Origin: Pseudomonadota bacterium
Lineage (GTDB): Bacteria > Pseudomonadota > Alphaproteobacteria > Sphingomonadales > Sphingomonadaceae
Assembly: GCA_023458055.1 (NCBI GenBank)
Contig: JAEXAW010000016.1
Location: 1 to 64,000 of the forward strand
DNA: 64,000 nucleotides
Direction of reading: 5' to 3'
The stretch's first letter is position 1. Each line of letters begins with the position of its first letter. The position numbers were made by a program, and so were the translations under genes. Below the pieces are notes generated by a model. It made no database searches, was not told where the DNA came from, and saw nothing but the letters and a program-made list of their open reading frames with translations. This document shows, piece after piece, positions 54,506 through 63,101 of the stretch.

Positions 54506-57475
54506 TTACCGCTTCGAAGGAACGGGCGGCGGTCCCGATGGTTGTGGCTTCTCCGGCGGCTCGTTCGTCGTGGGCGTAGGGCGCGGCATCTGCTTGGGTG
54601 CGGGCAAGACTTCGATGACAAAGGCTTTGGGCGGCAATTGCCCATTCTCACCCGCGAGCCAGTTTTTGGCGACTTGTTGCACATCGGCGGGCGTCAGCGC
54701 GGCCCGCCCGCTGATATAGGTTCGCGCGCCGTCGATTACCCAGCCCGCATCAAGATCATCGCCGAGCAGCTGGGTCCAATAAGCATTGCTTTTGCGGATC
54801 GTTTCAAGCTCGGCGAGCATGGGGGTGCGGGCGCGCGCGAAACTGTCTGCGCTGGGGCCGTTGGTGGCGAGGTCGGTCATGACCTCTCGCACCGCCGCTT
54901 CGAACCTCGGGATGAGTTCGGGCTTCAGTTCCGATGACACCATCATCGCGCCGAATTTGGGGAGCGCCCGGTTGGTATAACTGGTCGCATTGGCGAGATA
55001 GGTGCCGCCCTGTTGGGCGCGAAACCCCTCGGCAAGACGCTGCTTGACGATGAAAGTGGTAAGTTGCACCGCGCGCGCCGATTTCAAATCCTCGGCGCCG
55101 CTGATCGTCGGATAGACCAGCATGGACATGGCGCGGTCGGGATCACCGATATGATAAAGGGTAAAACGCGATTTGCCCTTTTCGGCACCCGCAACGACTC
55201 CCTTGCGACGATCATCCGGCTCGGGCGTTTTTTGCGGGCTGAGGCGGCTGAACATATCAATGGCAGTCGGGAGTGTCTTGGCGGGATCGAAATCGCCGAC
55301 GATAGTCACCTTGACCGGCCCGCTTGCCAATTCGTCGGTCCAGAAGCGTTTGAACGCTTCGGGCGAAAACTGGTTGATCGTCATAAGGCTGGGGAGAGGG
55401 CGGAACCGCGCATCGCCGCCATAGCGCAGAGGCGATCCGGTGATCTCCATGACCGACGACGGGTCGGACAGGAAATTGCGATAGCCGGTCTTGAGCGCAG
55501 CCTGAAAGCGCCGCGTCGCAACATCATCATACCGCATCTGGGTGAGTGCGCCGACCATCAGCTTCATCGCATCGGCCATATCCTCGCGCGTTGTAGTGAC
55601 GCTGATGATCGCGCCGTCCATATCGTTCATATATTGCGGCACGATCTGCCGTCCCGCGCCGATGCGTTGCAATGCCACCCGGTCGAACGGGCCGATGCCA
55701 GCGAGGCCGAGGCTGCGGATCGACCAGTAAAGCCCGGCATCGCCCGGCGCCCGGCCAACGACCCCGCGCCCGAAACGGACCCGGATACTGATCTGGTTCT
55801 TGAGCTGATCATTGGGCCTCAGCGCAATTTCGACATCGTTCGAAAGCCGCGCCCGCGTGATGCCGAGATCGGCAATCTGGCTCTGGGACACGAGCTTTGC
55901 TGTCGGTTTCGCCAGCACCAGCGCATCAAGCGAGGCTTGCGCCGTGGCAATCGCAGCGGGCGGCTGCTGGGCCATCGCGCGGGTAACGGCGGCATCAAGA
56001 CCGGCTATGCCGTCCCTGGGCTCCTTGGCGGAAATATAAAGAATACGCGGCCGTCCACCGAACAGCGCGCGCAACCGCTCCGATATGAGTCCCGCCGTGA
56101 TCGAGGGTTGCAACCGTTCGAGCATGGCTTGATTATAGGTAGGCTGGGAAAAAATGGTCTGCGGATCAAAGGTCGCGACCATAGCGTCAGCGATGATAGG
56201 GGATTGTGCGCGCGCTTCGCGTTCAACCGCCTCGCGATAGCTGCGCGCAAGATTGCGGAGTTGTTCATGGACCTCTTCGGGCTGCACTGCCTGCTGCGCG
56301 CCATTGACGATGCGATATACACGGTCGAGCGCGGAGCCCGCCTCTTCGGGCTTGCTGTCAGCGGCCATCTGGACAAGCAGCGAGAGGCGGCGCGGCACGA
56401 GCGGCGTCTGGCGCGGGGTTGAAGCGGTCGCGCGGACAACATCGGTTGAACGCTCAATTTCTTCGCTGAGGCGATTGTTGAGCACCATCAGTGCAACCGT
56501 ATCGATCACATCCTGTTCGCGCCGCTTGACCGTTGCAGCGCCGACTTCCGGCGGGCTCTGCCAGATCATCTCCCAGCTGTCGCTATAATGGGGTTCGATG
56601 ATCGTCGCAGCGGTTGGGGTTTGCGGGACCGGGGCCTGCGGGACTTCCGCCCCGGACTTGCCCTCGCCGCGCCAGCCGCCAAAGGCCTTGCTGATCGCTG
56701 TGATCAACATTGCCGGATCAGCATCGCCGACGATCACGACGGTGGTGCGTTCGGGGCGGTACCAGCGATGGTAAAATTTGCGCAACGTCTTCGCATCGGC
56801 TGCGGCCAGCGTTTCTGGTGTGCCGACGATATTGCGCTCACCCGCACGGTGGCCGGGTTGGTAGAAGCGCGAACGCTGGATCTGGATGCGCTCTTCTGAC
56901 GCGCTGAATCGCATCGCACGCTCGGCGAGGACGATCTTTTGCTCCTTTTCAAGCAAAGTCTTATCAAGCGTTGCATGAGCCATCATGTCCGCGAGAATGG
57001 TGAGGGCCTGATTGACGGCGTCGGTATCGGCGCGGCTGATATCGAGCACATAGCGGGTCGAACTTTGCGAGGTGAACGCATTGCTATGGCTTCCCGGCCG
57101 CGCGCCGAGCCGCTGCCAAGCCTTCTCGCCCTCGCCATCCGGGAAGTGTTTGGTGCCGCGAAACAGCATATGTTCGGTGAGATGGGCCCAGCCTTGTTCG
57201 CTGTCCTCCTCCATCAGCGCACCGACGCGCAAATGGACCCGGATCGAAAGCCGCCCGGTTGGCTCGCCATTGCGTCGCACCGCATAGCGTACACCATTGG
57301 GCAGGGTGCCGGTGATGAAGGCGGGATCAAGCGGAATGTCGCTCCCGGTCTTCCAGCCGGAAGCGGGCGGCACCGGAGCCGCGACCGGCGCGGGCTGGGA
57401 AGCCTGCTGGGCTGCAAGCGGTGTCGGGAGAAGAAGGGCTGGAAGAAGCGCGAGCGCGAACCGGCGAAGAATCAT
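54506..57475 (-). CDS. M16 family zinc metallopeptidase
   Basis: The 989-residue protein has a signal peptide (about 1-22). The inverted zinc motif is His98-X2-Glu101-His102 (WAHLTEHMLFRG), with a downstream Glu in LEKEQKIVLAERA, so the N-terminal half is the active one. Three further M16-like repeats follow, and the C-terminus is Pro-rich. Pitrilysin and insulinase-type peptidases of this size degrade peptides as two half-domains in one chain. GAGGGGTC precedes the ATG at 57475. It ends 6 bp from the convergent secreted protein gene. Confidence 0.92.
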   Translation of the reverse strand: MILRRFALALLPALLLPTPLAAQQASQPAPVAAPVPPASGWKTGSDIPLDPAFITGTLPNGVRYAVRRNGEPTGRLSIRVHLRVGALMEEDSEQGWAHLTEHMLFRGTKHFPDGEGEKAWQRLGARPGSHSNAFTSQSSTRYVLDISRADTDAVNQALTILADMMAHATLDKTLLEKEQKIVLAERAMRFSASEERIQIQRSRFYQPGHRAGERNIVGTPETLAAADAKTLRKFYHRWYRPERTTVVIVGDADPAMLITAISKAFGGWRGEGKSGAEVPQAPVPQTPTAATIIEPHYSDSWEMIWQSPPEVGAATVKRREQDVIDTVALMVLNNRLSEEIERSTDVVRATASTPRQTPLVPRRLSLLVQMAADSKPEEAGSALDRVYRIVNGAQQAVQPEEVHEQLRNLARSYREAVEREARAQSPIIADAMVATFDPQTIFSQPTYNQAMLERLQPSITAGLISERLRALFGGRPRILYISAKEPRDGIAGLDAAVTRAMAQQPPAAIATAQASLDALVLAKPTAKLVSQSQIADLGITRARLSNDVEIALRPNDQLKNQISIRVRFGRGVVGRAPGDAGLYWSIRSLGLAGIGPFDRVALQRIGAGRQIVPQYMNDMDGAIISVTTTREDMADAMKLMVGALTQMRYDDVATRRFQAALKTGYRNFLSDPSSVMEITGSPLRYGGDARFRPLPSLMTINQFSPEAFKRFWTDELASGPVKVTIVGDFDPAKTLPTAIDMFSRLSPQKTPEPDDRRKGVVAGAEKGKSRFTLYHIGDPDRAMSMLVYPTISGAEDLKSARAVQLTTFIVKQRLAEGFRAQQGGTYLANATSYTNRALPKFGAMMVSSELKPELIPRFEAAVREVMTDLATNGPSADSFARARTPMLAELETIRKSNAYWTQLLGDDLDAGWVIDGARTYISGRAALTPADVQQVAKNWLAGENGQLPPKAFVIEVLPAPKQMPRPTPTTNEPPEKPQPSGPPPVPSKR

Positions 57476-57527
57476 GACCCCTCTTCTATGGGCTGTACCG
57501 CGCCGAGGCAATAAAGGCGCGCTAACG

Positions 57528-59300
57528 CTATTTTCCCGCCTTCACCGATGCAATCCATTGTTTGACCTGCGCTTCCAGAACATCAAGCGGCACCGATCCC
57601 TGACCGAGCACGGCATCATGGAATGCGGGTAACTGAAATTTAGCGTCCAATTCTTTCTCGGCGAGCGCGCGCAGTTCACGGATTTTAATCTCGCCGATCT
57701 TGTAGCCGAGCGCTTGCCCCGGCCAGCTGATATAGCGGTTCACTTCCGCTTCGATATTGGCTTCGGAAAGCGCGCTATTATCCTTCATATATTGGATCGC
57801 CTGTGCCTTGGTCCAGCCTTTGGCGTGGATGCCGGTATCGACGACGAGCCGACAGGCGCGCCACATTTCATAACTAAGGCGGCCCATATCCTTGGCGGGC
57901 GTGTCGTAAAGCCCCATCTCGATCCCGAGTCGTTCGGAATAAAGTCCCCAGCCTTCGGTATAGGCGGTAAAGCCGATATTCTGGCGGAACGGCGGGATGT
58001 CCAGCTCTTGCTGCAACGCGATCTGGTTGTGATGGCCGGGCACCGCTTCATGTGCGGTGAGCGCAGGCATTTCATATAAAGGCCGCTGGTCGAGCTTTGA
58101 TGTATTCACATAATAATTGCCGGCAATCCCGCTCTGCGGCGAGCCGGGGTTATAATAAGCGGTGGTTGTCCCTTCCGCGATTTCTGCCGGAATTTCCTTT
58201 ATGCCATAAGGAAGCCGCGGCAGCTTGCCGAACAGCGTCGGCATTTTGCCGTCAATCGTCTTTGCGATGCGCGCGGCATGTTCCATCAGCGCTTCGGGCG
58301 TTTTTACATAATAAGCGGGATTGGTTCTAAGGTCGGCAACGAACGCCTCGCGACTGGCAAAACCGGCCTTCTTGGCAACCGCCTCCATTTCGCCTCGAAT
58401 CCGCTCGACTTCCTTCAACCCAATCTGGTGGATTTCCTCAGCGCTGAAGTTGGTGGTGGTTTCCTGCCGGATGCGGAAAGCATAATAGGCCTTGCCTCCG
58501 GGCTGCGCGGAAATTGCCGGAACCTTGGCGCATTTTTTGAGATAAGTGCCGGTGAAGAAATCATGATGTTTGCGATAGGCGGGGTTGAGCACGGTGGTGA
58601 TGAGGCTCTTCGCCCGCGTCTGCATCGCCTGCCATTCCGTATCGCTCATGTCCGCCGGGCGGATCTTGAGAAACGGCGCATAGAAGCGGGATTTCTCCGC
58701 ATCGTCATTGACCACGCCGATAATGCCTTTGGCGCTGTTACCCAGCACTTCGCAGGGTAACACATAGCCCTGATCGACCGCGCGTTGCGTAATACGCAAG
58801 GCTTCATCATTGATCTTGGGATATTGTGCGAGCCGGTCGAGATAGCTTTGATAATCCGCCTTGTTTTTGAGCGGGCTATTGTCGGCCAATCCCGCAAAGC
58901 CTTGATGCCAGCCATAATAGGTCGTGAACAGCATCTGGCGCTGGCCGAACTTATTGCCTTCAATCTGGTCGGAGAGGCTGCGGCGGAGAATGAGCGCGTT
59001 GGTGCGGTCTGCTTGCGAAAGCTGGTCCAGCGGGATCGCGTCGAGCCGCTTCAGAAAGGCCTCAGCCTGTTTGGCGCTGCGGTCCGCCGTCTCAAGGCTC
59101 ACATCTGATACTTTGCCTTCATAGCCGGGCACGCCCATTGACGAGGCCATCACCGGATTTTCATCGAGCATCCACGCCCAATGATCCTTGAGCAATGTCG
59201 CAAAATCGCTGGTTGGTGATGCGGCGAGCGGGGTTGCAGCAAGGCTGGCAGCGAAGCCGAAGCCGATCAAACGGGCGGTTAGCGAGCGGCTCAAGGCCAT
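57528..59300 (-). CDS. DUF885 family secreted metallopeptidase-like protein
   Basis: The 590-residue protein has a signal peptide (about 1-27, LAAS). The DUF885 zinc motif is LTAHEAVPGHHNQIALQQE (HEXXPGHH), followed by FTAYTEGWGLYSERLGIEMG with the third metal Glu. DUF885 proteins are thought to be peptidases or dipeptidases. The start at 59300 has AGGAGAG upstream; the frame opens to 59429. It lies 52 bp upstream of the M16 gene on the same strand, so both peptidases are probably one transcription unit. Confidence 0.9.
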   Translation of the reverse strand: MALSRSLTARLIGFGFAASLAATPLAASPTSDFATLLKDHWAWMLDENPVMASSMGVPGYEGKVSDVSLETADRSAKQAEAFLKRLDAIPLDQLSQADRTNALILRRSLSDQIEGNKFGQRQMLFTTYYGWHQGFAGLADNSPLKNKADYQSYLDRLAQYPKINDEALRITQRAVDQGYVLPCEVLGNSAKGIIGVVNDDAEKSRFYAPFLKIRPADMSDTEWQAMQTRAKSLITTVLNPAYRKHHDFFTGTYLKKCAKVPAISAQPGGKAYYAFRIRQETTTNFSAEEIHQIGLKEVERIRGEMEAVAKKAGFASREAFVADLRTNPAYYVKTPEALMEHAARIAKTIDGKMPTLFGKLPRLPYGIKEIPAEIAEGTTTAYYNPGSPQSGIAGNYYVNTSKLDQRPLYEMPALTAHEAVPGHHNQIALQQELDIPPFRQNIGFTAYTEGWGLYSERLGIEMGLYDTPAKDMGRLSYEMWRACRLVVDTGIHAKGWTKAQAIQYMKDNSALSEANIEAEVNRYISWPGQALGYKIGEIKIRELRALAEKELDAKFQLPAFHDAVLGQGSVPLDVLEAQVKQWIASVKAGK

Positions 59301-59541
59301 ATGCGTCTCTCCTCGATATCTTTGTTGTGTGTGCCCTAGCGCGCACGACCGCCAAGGCCAAGCGCCGTCTTGTCCAACCGGGGCGGCCAGGAATTCGGTA
59401 AGTTGAGCCATGTTAACGATAAGATGCACGCAAATCCGCGCCGTTCAGCTTGCCGCAAGGTTTTGGTGGTGAAATAACGTCCAACAGGGAACGACAGAGT
59501 CCCGCTCGAGAAATAACGAGACATATTTCGGGGGGTCGCCC

Positions 59542-59919
59542 ATGCGCTTTACATCCCGAACTGCGCGGTTGCCCGCCAGTTCGACCTATTCGACAGCCAA
59601 TCTTTCCCGCCGCATGGCGCTGCATGTGGCTGGCGCGTTGCTTCTCTTTACCATCATTCAACTTTGGGCAACTGCTGCGGCAGTGCAAGCGGGCGCGCCG
59701 CGCTGGATGCCGTTCATCGGTCTCGCTTTGCTGCTACTCGGTGCGATCCCGACAGCGCGGATGATGGAGAGGCGCTGGCAGCGCTGGGGTGAGGGTGTGC
59801 TCCCTTGTCCGAAAATCGCCGCGCGTTATCGCCGCGATATCACCTTGTTGTGGGTGGGAGCGTTATTCGTACCGCTCCTGTGGGCAACGCTGTTTGCGGG
59901 TGCGCTTTCTCATCATTGA
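59542..59919 (+). CDS. Small membrane protein of unknown function
   Basis: The 125-residue product has a basic N-terminus and three hydrophobic segments (about 26-47, 56-70 and 101-121). I do not recognise the family. The ATG at 59542 has a GGGGGG ribosome-like site 8-13 bases upstream; MALHVAGALL (residue 25) is an alternative start. The 240-bp region upstream contains two copies of GAAATAACG (59471-59479, 59510-59518). It precedes the pmbA gene by about 55 bp. Confidence 0.6.
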   Translation: MRFTSRTARLPASSTYSTANLSRRMALHVAGALLLFTIIQLWATAAAVQAGAPRWMPFIGLALLLLGAIPTARMMERRWQRWGEGVLPCPKIAARYRRDITLLWVGALFVPLLWATLFAGALSHH

Positions 59920-59973
59920 TCGGGTTTCAAAGTCTTTTGACGCGCAGCAAGCGCGCCGTTAAAGGCAGGAGCC

Positions 59974-61320
59974 ATGTTGACCGTCAAAGAGGCGCAAGAT
60001 CGCGTCGCCCACCTCGTTGAAGCCGCTGGCAAAGCCGGAGCCGATGCTGCCGACGCCATTTATTTTTGCGACGCTGCGACCAGCGTGTCGATACGTCTCG
60101 GCGCGCTCGAAGACGTTTCGCGCTCGGAAGGTGAAGGGATCAGCCTGCGTCTCTTTAGAGGCCGCCGATCAGCAAGCGTGTCGGCAACCGACATGGATCA
60201 TCAAAGCCTTAGCACGCTGGTTGAACGCGCGCTCGCCATGGCAAAAGAAGCGCCCGAAGATCCTTATGCCGGACTCGCGCCTGCTGATATGCTGATGCGG
60301 GAAGTGCCGCTCGACCTTGATCTCGACGATGGCAGCGAGGCCGACCCGCAAGCGTTGCGCCAACGTGCGCTGGAAACCGAAGATGCGGCGCGCGCAGTCA
60401 AGGGCGTTACCAACAGCGAAGGCGGCAGTGCGAGCCACAGTCGCACCCGGATCGCAATTGCTACCAGCACGGGCTTTGTTGGCGGTTACGGTTCCTCGGG
60501 CCATTCGACCTCGACCTCGGTCCTCGCGGGCGAAGGCAGCGATATGCAGCGCGATTATGACTGGCACAGCGCGCGCCATCTTTCCGATCTTGATGCGGCC
60601 GACAAGATAGGCACGCTTGCGGGCGAACGGGCGGTTGCACGAATGAATCCGGGTCGCATGACGTCGGGTGCAATGCCGGTGATTTTCGACCCGCGCATTG
60701 GCACCACACTCGTCAGTGCGCTGATCGGGGCCATTTCGGGCTCTTCGATTACGCGACGCACCAGCTTCCTGCTCGATCAATTGGGCGAGCCAGTGTTCGC
60801 TCCGGGGATTAGCATCATTGATGATCCTTATCTGAAGCGAGGCCTGCGCTCGCGTCCCTTTGACGGCGAAGGGTTGCCGGTCACAGCGGGTAAGCTGATC
60901 GACCATGGCGTGCTTACCAGCTGGCTGCTCGACAGCGCTTCGGCACGCCAGCTTAATGTCAAGCCGACGGGCCACGCCTCGCGCGGCCTTGGCGGGTCAC
61001 CGGGCGTCACGACCGGCAATCTTCATATTGAAGCCGGTGAGCGGACGCCCGCGGAGTTGATGGCCGATATCAAGCAAGGCGTTTATGTGACCGAACTGAT
61101 CGGACATGGCCTCAACGGGGTGACCGGCGATTATAGCATCGGGGCGAGCGGCTTTCGTATTGCCGATGGCAGCGTTGCGGAATCGGTCGCTGAATTCACC
61201 ATTGCGGGCAATATGAAAGACATATTCCGCGATCTCGCTGCCGCTAACGACCTGGAGATGCGGTTTGGCACCAATGTGCCGACGCTGCGCACCAACAGCA
61301 TGACGGTAGCGAGCGGTTAG
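59974..61320 (+). CDS. pmbA: TldE/PmbA family metalloprotease subunit
   Basis: The 448-residue protein is of the TldD/PmbA fold: SEGEGISLRLFRGRRSASVSATDM near the N-terminus, VIFDPRIGTTLVSALIGAISGS in the middle and the C-terminal MKDIFRDLAAANDLEMRFGTNVPTLRT. PmbA (TldE) pairs with TldD to form a peptidase that trims unfolded or leader peptides; the HEXXXH zinc motif belongs to TldD and is not seen here. It heads the run pmbA-IMPase-lptB-rpoN. tldD is not in the window. Confidence 0.93.
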   Translation: MLTVKEAQDRVAHLVEAAGKAGADAADAIYFCDAATSVSIRLGALEDVSRSEGEGISLRLFRGRRSASVSATDMDHQSLSTLVERALAMAKEAPEDPYAGLAPADMLMREVPLDLDLDDGSEADPQALRQRALETEDAARAVKGVTNSEGGSASHSRTRIAIATSTGFVGGYGSSGHSTSTSVLAGEGSDMQRDYDWHSARHLSDLDAADKIGTLAGERAVARMNPGRMTSGAMPVIFDPRIGTTLVSALIGAISGSSITRRTSFLLDQLGEPVFAPGISIIDDPYLKRGLRSRPFDGEGLPVTAGKLIDHGVLTSWLLDSASARQLNVKPTGHASRGLGGSPGVTTGNLHIEAGERTPAELMADIKQGVYVTELIGHGLNGVTGDYSIGASGFRIADGSVAESVAEFTIAGNMKDIFRDLAAANDLEMRFGTNVPTLRTNSMTVASG

Positions 61321-61334
61321 GGCCGGACGAACAG

Positions 61335-62126
61335 GTGGATGACCTTGATACCGAACTGATCATCGCGGCGGCGCGCGAGGTTGGCGATATGGCGCTGACC
61401 CGCTGGCCGGGCACGGAAGGCGCGGCTGCGCTGCGCGTGTGGGACAAAAGCTGCGCGACGCCGGTTTCGGAGATCGACATAGCAGTAGATCAGCGGCTGA
61501 ACGCGATCCTTTCCTCGCTCGCACCTGATGCGGGCTGGCTGTCGGAGGAAACTGCCGATGATCGCGCGCGGCTCGGCAAGCGGCGGATGTGGTGTGTCGA
61601 CCCGATTGATGGGACCCGCGATTATGTGCGCGGTCGTACCGGATGGTGTGTCTCGATTGCCCTCATCGAAGATGGCTGGCCGCGCTTTGGCGTACTCTAT
61701 GCCCCAGCGCGCGATGAATTATGGGTCGGCGAATCAGGGCGCGGAGCGAGCCTCAATGGCGAAAGGCTGGTGGCGAGCGACCGTCGCAGCTTCACCGGCG
61801 CGCGGGTTCCTGCCGCCGATCTACCCAAGATCGACCGCGATTTGTCCAAGGTCGAGCAGCCCAACAGCATTGCGCTGCGTATGGCGATGGTTGCGGCCAA
61901 CCGTGCCGATATCGTTGCGACGCTGCGCTGGGGCTATGAATGGGATATTGCGGCAGCGGCAATCATCGCGCGCGAGGCGGGCGCGACGGTGACCGACGGA
62001 TTCGGACAACCACTGCGTTTCAATACGGATCGCGCGCAAGCCTTCGGCGTCATTGCCTGTTCGCCCTACATCCACGAGGCGGCGGTTGCGCGGCTGGCGG
62101 ACCGGGCGAAAGCGCTTGTCGGATAG
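61335..62126 (+). CDS. Inositol monophosphatase family protein (CysQ-like)
   Basis: The 263-residue Mg-dependent phosphatase has WLSEETADDRARLG (metal Glu), VDPIDGTRDYVRGRTGWCVSIAL (metal Asp pair) and EWDIAAAAIIAREAGATVTDGFG (third metal Asp). CysQ-type members remove the 3'-phosphate from PAP or PAPS; others act on inositol phosphates, and sequence alone does not choose. It starts with a GTG (61335), 15 bp after the pmbA stop. It sits where lptC and lptA usually precede lptB in related genomes. Confidence 0.9.
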   Translation: MDDLDTELIIAAAREVGDMALTRWPGTEGAAALRVWDKSCATPVSEIDIAVDQRLNAILSSLAPDAGWLSEETADDRARLGKRRMWCVDPIDGTRDYVRGRTGWCVSIALIEDGWPRFGVLYAPARDELWVGESGRGASLNGERLVASDRRSFTGARVPAADLPKIDRDLSKVEQPNSIALRMAMVAANRADIVATLRWGYEWDIAAAAIIAREAGATVTDGFGQPLRFNTDRAQAFGVIACSPYIHEAAVARLADRAKALVG

Positions 62127-62265
62127 TATGATCCGCTACGCGTATCTCGGGTTGACCGCAGCGTTTATGCAATTATCTTGCCAATCAATAGGGGCGGATA
62201 GTTAATCGTTAAATATGGCAGCCAAGGTCAGGAGCCTTGCGCTGCTTTCCTTGGGACAGATTTTT

Positions 62266-63087
62266 ATGACGCTCGACCCCTCCGATGTCGCCGCCGCAGA
62301 CGGCACCGACGCCAAGCCCAAGGGCGCGCTCCACCATGCCCAGCCGATAACCGAAGAAAATCTGGCGCATGGGCTCGCGGTCGTTTCGATTGGCAAAAGC
62401 TATGACAAACGTGTGGTCCTCAAAGATATTTCGCTCTCGGTCGACAAGGGCGAGGTGCTGGGACTGCTGGGCCCCAATGGTGCGGGCAAGACCACCTGCT
62501 TTTATTCGGTCATGGGCCTCGTCAAGCCCGACCATGGCCGCATCATGCTCGATGGTCAGGATATTACCGGCCTCCCCATGTATCGCCGCGCTATTCTCGG
62601 ACTTGGCTATTTACCGCAGGAAACGTCAATTTTCCGCGGGATGACGGTTGAGCAAAATATCAGTGCGGTACTCGAAATGGTTGAGCCCGACAAGCAGGCC
62701 CGCTCCGCCCGGCTCGAACAGTTGCTCGACGAATTTGGTCTGACCCGGTTGCGTAAATCGAACGCGATGGCGCTTTCGGGCGGGGAGCGCCGCCGCGCTG
62801 AAATCGCCCGTGCGCTTGCCGCCAACCCGTCGATCATGCTGCTCGACGAACCCTTCGCCGGGATTGACCCGCTTTCCATTTCCGACATTCGCGACCTTAT
62901 CAAGGATTTGAAAAAGCGCGGCATTGGCGTCCTTATTACTGACCATAATGTGCGCGAAACCCTCGACATCGTCGACCGCGCCTGCATCATTTATGACGGC
63001 AAGGTGCTATTCGCCGGGAGCCCCGAGCAATTGGTTGCCGATCCTGACGTGCGGCGTCTCTATCTCGGCGAGGAATTCACGCTCTAG
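62266..63087 (+). CDS. lptB: LPS export ABC transporter ATP-binding protein LptB
   Basis: LptB powers extraction of lipopolysaccharide from the inner membrane together with LptFG. The 273-residue protein has Walker A GPNGAGKTTCFYS, Q-loop LPQETSIFRG, signature LSGGERRRAEIARAL, Walker B IMLLDEPFAGIDP and the H-loop TDHNV. It carries about 30 extra hydrophilic residues at the N-terminus. The ATG at 62266 is favoured by length; an ATG at 62215 is also in frame but has no ribosome site. rpoN follows after 14 bp. lptA and lptC are not adjacent. Confidence 0.94.
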   Translation: MTLDPSDVAAADGTDAKPKGALHHAQPITEENLAHGLAVVSIGKSYDKRVVLKDISLSVDKGEVLGLLGPNGAGKTTCFYSVMGLVKPDHGRIMLDGQDITGLPMYRRAILGLGYLPQETSIFRGMTVEQNISAVLEMVEPDKQARSARLEQLLDEFGLTRLRKSNAMALSGGERRRAEIARALAANPSIMLLDEPFAGIDPLSISDIRDLIKDLKKRGIGVLITDHNVRETLDIVDRACIIYDGKVLFAGSPEQLVADPDVRRLYLGEEFTL

Positions 63088-63101
63088 CGCGGACCCCGCC
63101 C

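Noticed and set aside
62203..62213. TTAA-N3-TTAA upstream of lptB as a CtrA site
   Set aside because: CtrA sites need a 7-base spacer between the TTAA halves; here it is 3.
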